A stretch of DNA of 64,000 nucleotides. Origin: Dryococelus australis (Eukaryota > Arthropoda > Insecta > Phasmatodea > Phasmatidae). Position numbers and translations under genes: made by a program. The notes beneath the pieces were generated by a model that ran no database searches, was not told where the DNA came from, and saw only the letters and a list, made by a program, of their open reading frames with translations. The stretch lies in the NCBI GenBank assembly GCA_029891345.1, contig CM056995.1, positions 85,189,895-85,253,894 of the forward strand, written 5' to 3'. Positions 11,560-64,000 of this stretch are shown piece after piece; position 1 is the stretch's first letter; each line of letters begins with the position of its first letter.

Positions 11560-12734
11560 CCAAATTCTAGCTTCCTAACCACAAAAACAAGATGTGCTCT
11601 CCAAACCACCCAGATTGGTCTTCAAAAGAAAAGGCCACCTAAACTCTGCAACAAACTGGTTTGTCCAAAGCTGCGGACCACCACAAATGTCAGCCAAACT
11701 ATCACCCCCAGAGGATACCATCCCTGCAATAGCCAAGCTGTGGCTCATGTGCCATCCACCAACCCTCAACTTCTTTCAATAGCAGACTCACTAGCCATAC
11801 ATACACCAGCCAAGGCAACTATATCTGTGCAAAAGAAAATCTGATTTATCAACTACAGTATTAATACTGTAATGCAGAATACATCATCCTCACCACCAAC
11901 ACACTCAAACAGAGAATAAATGGCCACTGAGCAGACACCAAACCAGCCATAGCTGGCAACATCAATAACCTTCTAGACAAATGAGTTACAGCACATCACA
12001 CAATAAAGATTTTGATTTCTGTTACAGTACCAGAGTTGTGAGAGTTCTACCACTTTCGAGCAATAGCTCAGAGCTCAGATGCTGGGAATTAGCGCACCAA
12101 TTAATAACAAAATCCAGGCAGCCACCAGGCTTCAACATAAGATAATCACAGCTCCTAACAACACTCACAAGCTATAAAGGCAATTTTTCAATTTTCCCAC
12201 CCCACAGTTCACCATCCGGCTACTGGTTTACTACTAACAGCGCCCTTCCACCATACCTCGCAGCCTGATGAAGCTGGCTTAGTCCGCAAAATGTCCCAAT
12301 CACGTGAGGGGGGGTTGTGTGTGTGTTGTTGTTGCATGCGCGTGCATGCGCGTGCATGCGTGCGTGTGTGAAGTACTACACTGTACTTGAACTCCTATCC
12401 TTATATATATTTTCAAAATATATTTTTATGTGAATTGATATGAGACATCCTGTAATATATAAACTGTGTGACCCAAAATCACCAGATCCCATTGTCATTG
12501 TTTTCAAAGATGCCAGCCATATAACTAATAGTGTATCTGACCTCCTTTCTCCATTGCTGTTAATACAGTATTACACCATTAAGGTTAGGCTCTGCAGTAT
12601 GTTCTGCTACACGGCTGGTGGAATTTGTTTACATTCTTCTAGAGGTGTGTGAATGAGTCTTTTCTTTTCAATTAAAACAAAACAAAGAATATGTTGTAAA
12701 CTATTGTGAAATTGAAGCTGAAAAAAATTACAGA

Positions 12735-12955
12735 TCTTGGTATTAACATGTGAAGATTGTGGCAAGATTTGGGCAGCTCTTAACATGGAGGTCTTGAGAG
12801 CAGATGACAGTGAAACGAGGCGAGTATGGAACAGCACCAGGAGAAAACCCGCCAACCAGCGGCATCGTCCAGGAGCGACCCTTCAAGGAATCAAATCCGG
12901 TTCGCCTAGGTGGGGGGAGGCAATTAGTCTGACCACTACACTACTGCAGTCCCTT
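12735..12955 (-). mobile_element. tRNA-derived SINE copy 1
   Basis: On the minus strand the 5' part has a polymerase III A-box-like TAGTGGTCAG within GTAGTGTAGTGGTCAGAC and, about 45 bases on, a B-box-like GGATTTGATTCC. A tail of about 120 bases contains CTCAAGACC and ATGTTAAGAGCTG, also seen in the copies at 23.5 kb and 21.3 kb. tRNA-like heads with a unique body are the mark of SINEs. They need a LINE partner in trans; none was seen in this window. Confidence 0.7.
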
Positions 12956-13305
12956 TCAATGAATTTCGTAACTCAAATTACTGTATTCATTATAACCAAT
13001 TTGTTGCAGAACAAAACAAAAAAAAAAAAAATGGAAGAGAGTGAATATTTACCATCTTGAATATATGTATTTAAATTTACATGTTAGTTATTTTAGTAAT
13101 GTAAAAAAAAAAAATCATGGACTTTTTACTAACACACTAAATAACAATTTTTTAAACACCTGAATATTTCACAAAATCAAGGATTTTTGTTTCTCTACAA
13201 CTTTTAGTAACCAAATTCTTTACCAAAACCACAATAAAAGGTGTGATTTTTCATTTAATTATCTATGTACCAAATATTTGCACAACCCTAAATGCTTCCT
13301 TTAGC

Positions 13306-13392
13306 ATGGTAAATATTGATGTCTGTCTGATGGTATGGTAAATATTGATGTCTGTCTGATGGTATGGTAAATATTGATGTCTGTCTGATGGT
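13306..13392. repeat. three perfect tandem copies of a 29-bp unit
   Basis: The unit ATGGTAAATATTGATGTCTG plus TCTGATGGT starts at 13306, 13335 and 13364 with no mismatch. Identity of all copies points to very recent expansion. It lies about 0.5 kb downstream of the WW exon inside the intron. Confidence 0.95.
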
Positions 13393-13841
13393 TGGGTGGG
13401 TGTGGCACACGGATGCTGCAGCTCATCCCAAATGCATTATATTGGGTTCAATTCAAAGCACATTTATGGTATTTAAGAATTTGTGCCACCCCCTACTTGG
13501 CAAGCCACCCCCTACTGGCAAATTTCATGGGGAGCAAAGACATACCAGTAATTTTTGGCCATATATGGTGATAAAGTGTACAAAACAATCAAGGAATACT
13601 CTTGTGTCAGCTACGACGGGTGCTTTTTGACAGTTTGGTGGCAGATAGAATATAATATTGTAAGATGTAGTCAAATGCAGTCAGTTTCATGAAAAATAGG
13701 ATCTTCCACCTTGTATGACAATTACACAATTAAGTGGCATTTAAACCCTGAAAATGTATTTCGAAGAGCTGGAGAGCTACCTTGGTACAGCTTTTGTAAT
13801 AATTGTTTTTCCTTTTTAATTCTAGTGATTTTTGCTAATTA

Positions 13842-63228
<49,387 letters not shown>

Positions 63229-63524
63229 ATTCCGAAATGTCAATAGTGCACAAAATATTTGAATAAAACATTGGCGCTAGTCCATAATTCTTGAATCTGT
63301 AATAACAAAGTAAATATTGACTGATAAGGTTACCTTCAAACATTGTAAACAATTATATAAAAATGCTTCATAGACACAAAATCTACCAAACAAACAACTT
63401 AAGTGAAACATTTGTCTATGTATACACTATTCACAACGCTTAGTTAATACAGTTAGCTGTAAGCGTTTATCCTTATCTATATCCGTCTTAATTTACTCAA
63501 GTGAATCATTAGAAAGTACCTTAC

Positions 63525-63640
63525 CACTTGATGATGTTCTCTTCGATGTGTTTTGTAACACATCCATTGAAGTACCACGGTAAAAGTTTGATTATGGATT
63601 ATAACAATTAATTTCACTCGCTTGCATTAATGTGTACAAC
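63525..63640 (-). other. candidate upstream non-coding 5'UTR exon of Su(dx)
   Basis: About 230 bases upstream of the proposed acceptor at 63297 is a good donor on the minus strand (AAGTG followed by GTAAGG, boundary 63525/63524). This would make 63525 the 3' end of a non-coding leader exon. The right-hand limit given is only nominal; no TATA box or clear initiator stands out. The remaining bases to 64000 are AT-rich and hold no other recognisable signal. RNA evidence would be needed to fix this exon. Confidence 0.3.
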
Positions 63641-64000
63641 TACAAAATATTTCAATTAAAAATTACTTAACATATCATTGTTATGTGATAACCTGTCAAA
63701 CAATAGACACACGAACGAACAACTGTTGCCTGCACTGTAAAAATAATAGCCAACGATTGAAAATCTAAAAGTGAGCGTAGTCAGGACTTCAAACGCGTTA
63801 CTCGCGACCACTCTCTGCTTACAATAATTGTATTAAATCTTAAATTGATTATAATCACGAAACAAAGAAGCGACATACAGAATATCATCTTGTACACGTC
63901 TCCCCAATATGTTATCCCAGTTATTGCAATTAATACTGTCAAAATGAAATAATCAAATAGTGATTAGCACAGCTGAGAGAGAGAGATTTAAAAAATGGTC

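Larger units (their letters stand above)
10449..13305. other. Su(dx) intron DNA, no gene
   Basis: AT-rich sequence downstream (in gene sense) of the WW exon. It includes a (TA)n tract at about 10747-10822, a hairpin at 11512-11559, a TG-rich and GCATGCGCGT-repeat stretch at 12311-12370, and a SINE copy (12735-12955). No WW or HECT exon was found here on the minus strand. Confidence 0.6.

Overview
The window is nuclear DNA from an arthropod, most likely an insect with a large, repeat-rich genome. The signs are AT-rich sequence, GT-AG introns of up to about 30 kb, a tRNA-derived SINE, several Ty3/gypsy LTR retrotransposons and LTRs, a hAT element, two copies of a Tc1/mariner-type element, and one conserved metazoan gene spread over most of the interval. 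The species cannot be named from this sequence.

The one host gene I can support is the 5' half of a Su(dx)/ITCH/WWP-type Nedd4-family HECT E3 ubiquitin ligase, on the minus strand. Six exons chain together in consistent splice phase: start codon (63228), C2 part 1 (54.6 kb), C2 part 2 (48.4 kb), two linker exons (47.7 and 17.1 kb), and an exon with WW domains 1 and 2 (14.1 kb). This gives about 355 codons. WW3, WW4 and the HECT domain should lie left of position 1. The second C2 exon has a one-base deletion in a G run that breaks the frame; it is either an assembly error or a real lesion.

Nearly everything else is mobile-element sequence in the introns. From left to right: a minus-strand Ty3/gypsy-type element (1-10448) with a 1.73-kb 5' LTR, primer site, polypurine tract and a Gag with two PHD-like zinc fingers; its 3' LTR is split by a 3.0-kb hAT element with an 8-bp target duplication. 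Two inverted copies of a 1.9-kb repeat with TGATGCC-type ends lie at 14567-16481 and 51386-53344. Three isolated LTRs of related families have 4-bp target duplications (17495-19510, 28012-29084, 40649-42350). A decayed Ty3/gypsy pol lies at 36.5-40.1 kb. Two inverted copies of a Tc1/mariner-type transposon (44548-46424 and 60538-61768) have a catalytic spacing close to DD82E. Several tandem arrays and hairpins are also present.

There is no operon, CRISPR array, tRNA or rRNA gene. All retroelement and transposon reading frames are broken. The most interesting items are the PHD-finger Gag, the codon-periodic proline-rich minisatellite after it, coding-like sequence shared inside two LTRs, the DD82E transposon pair, the 310-bp tandem array near 58 kb and the Su(dx) frameshift.
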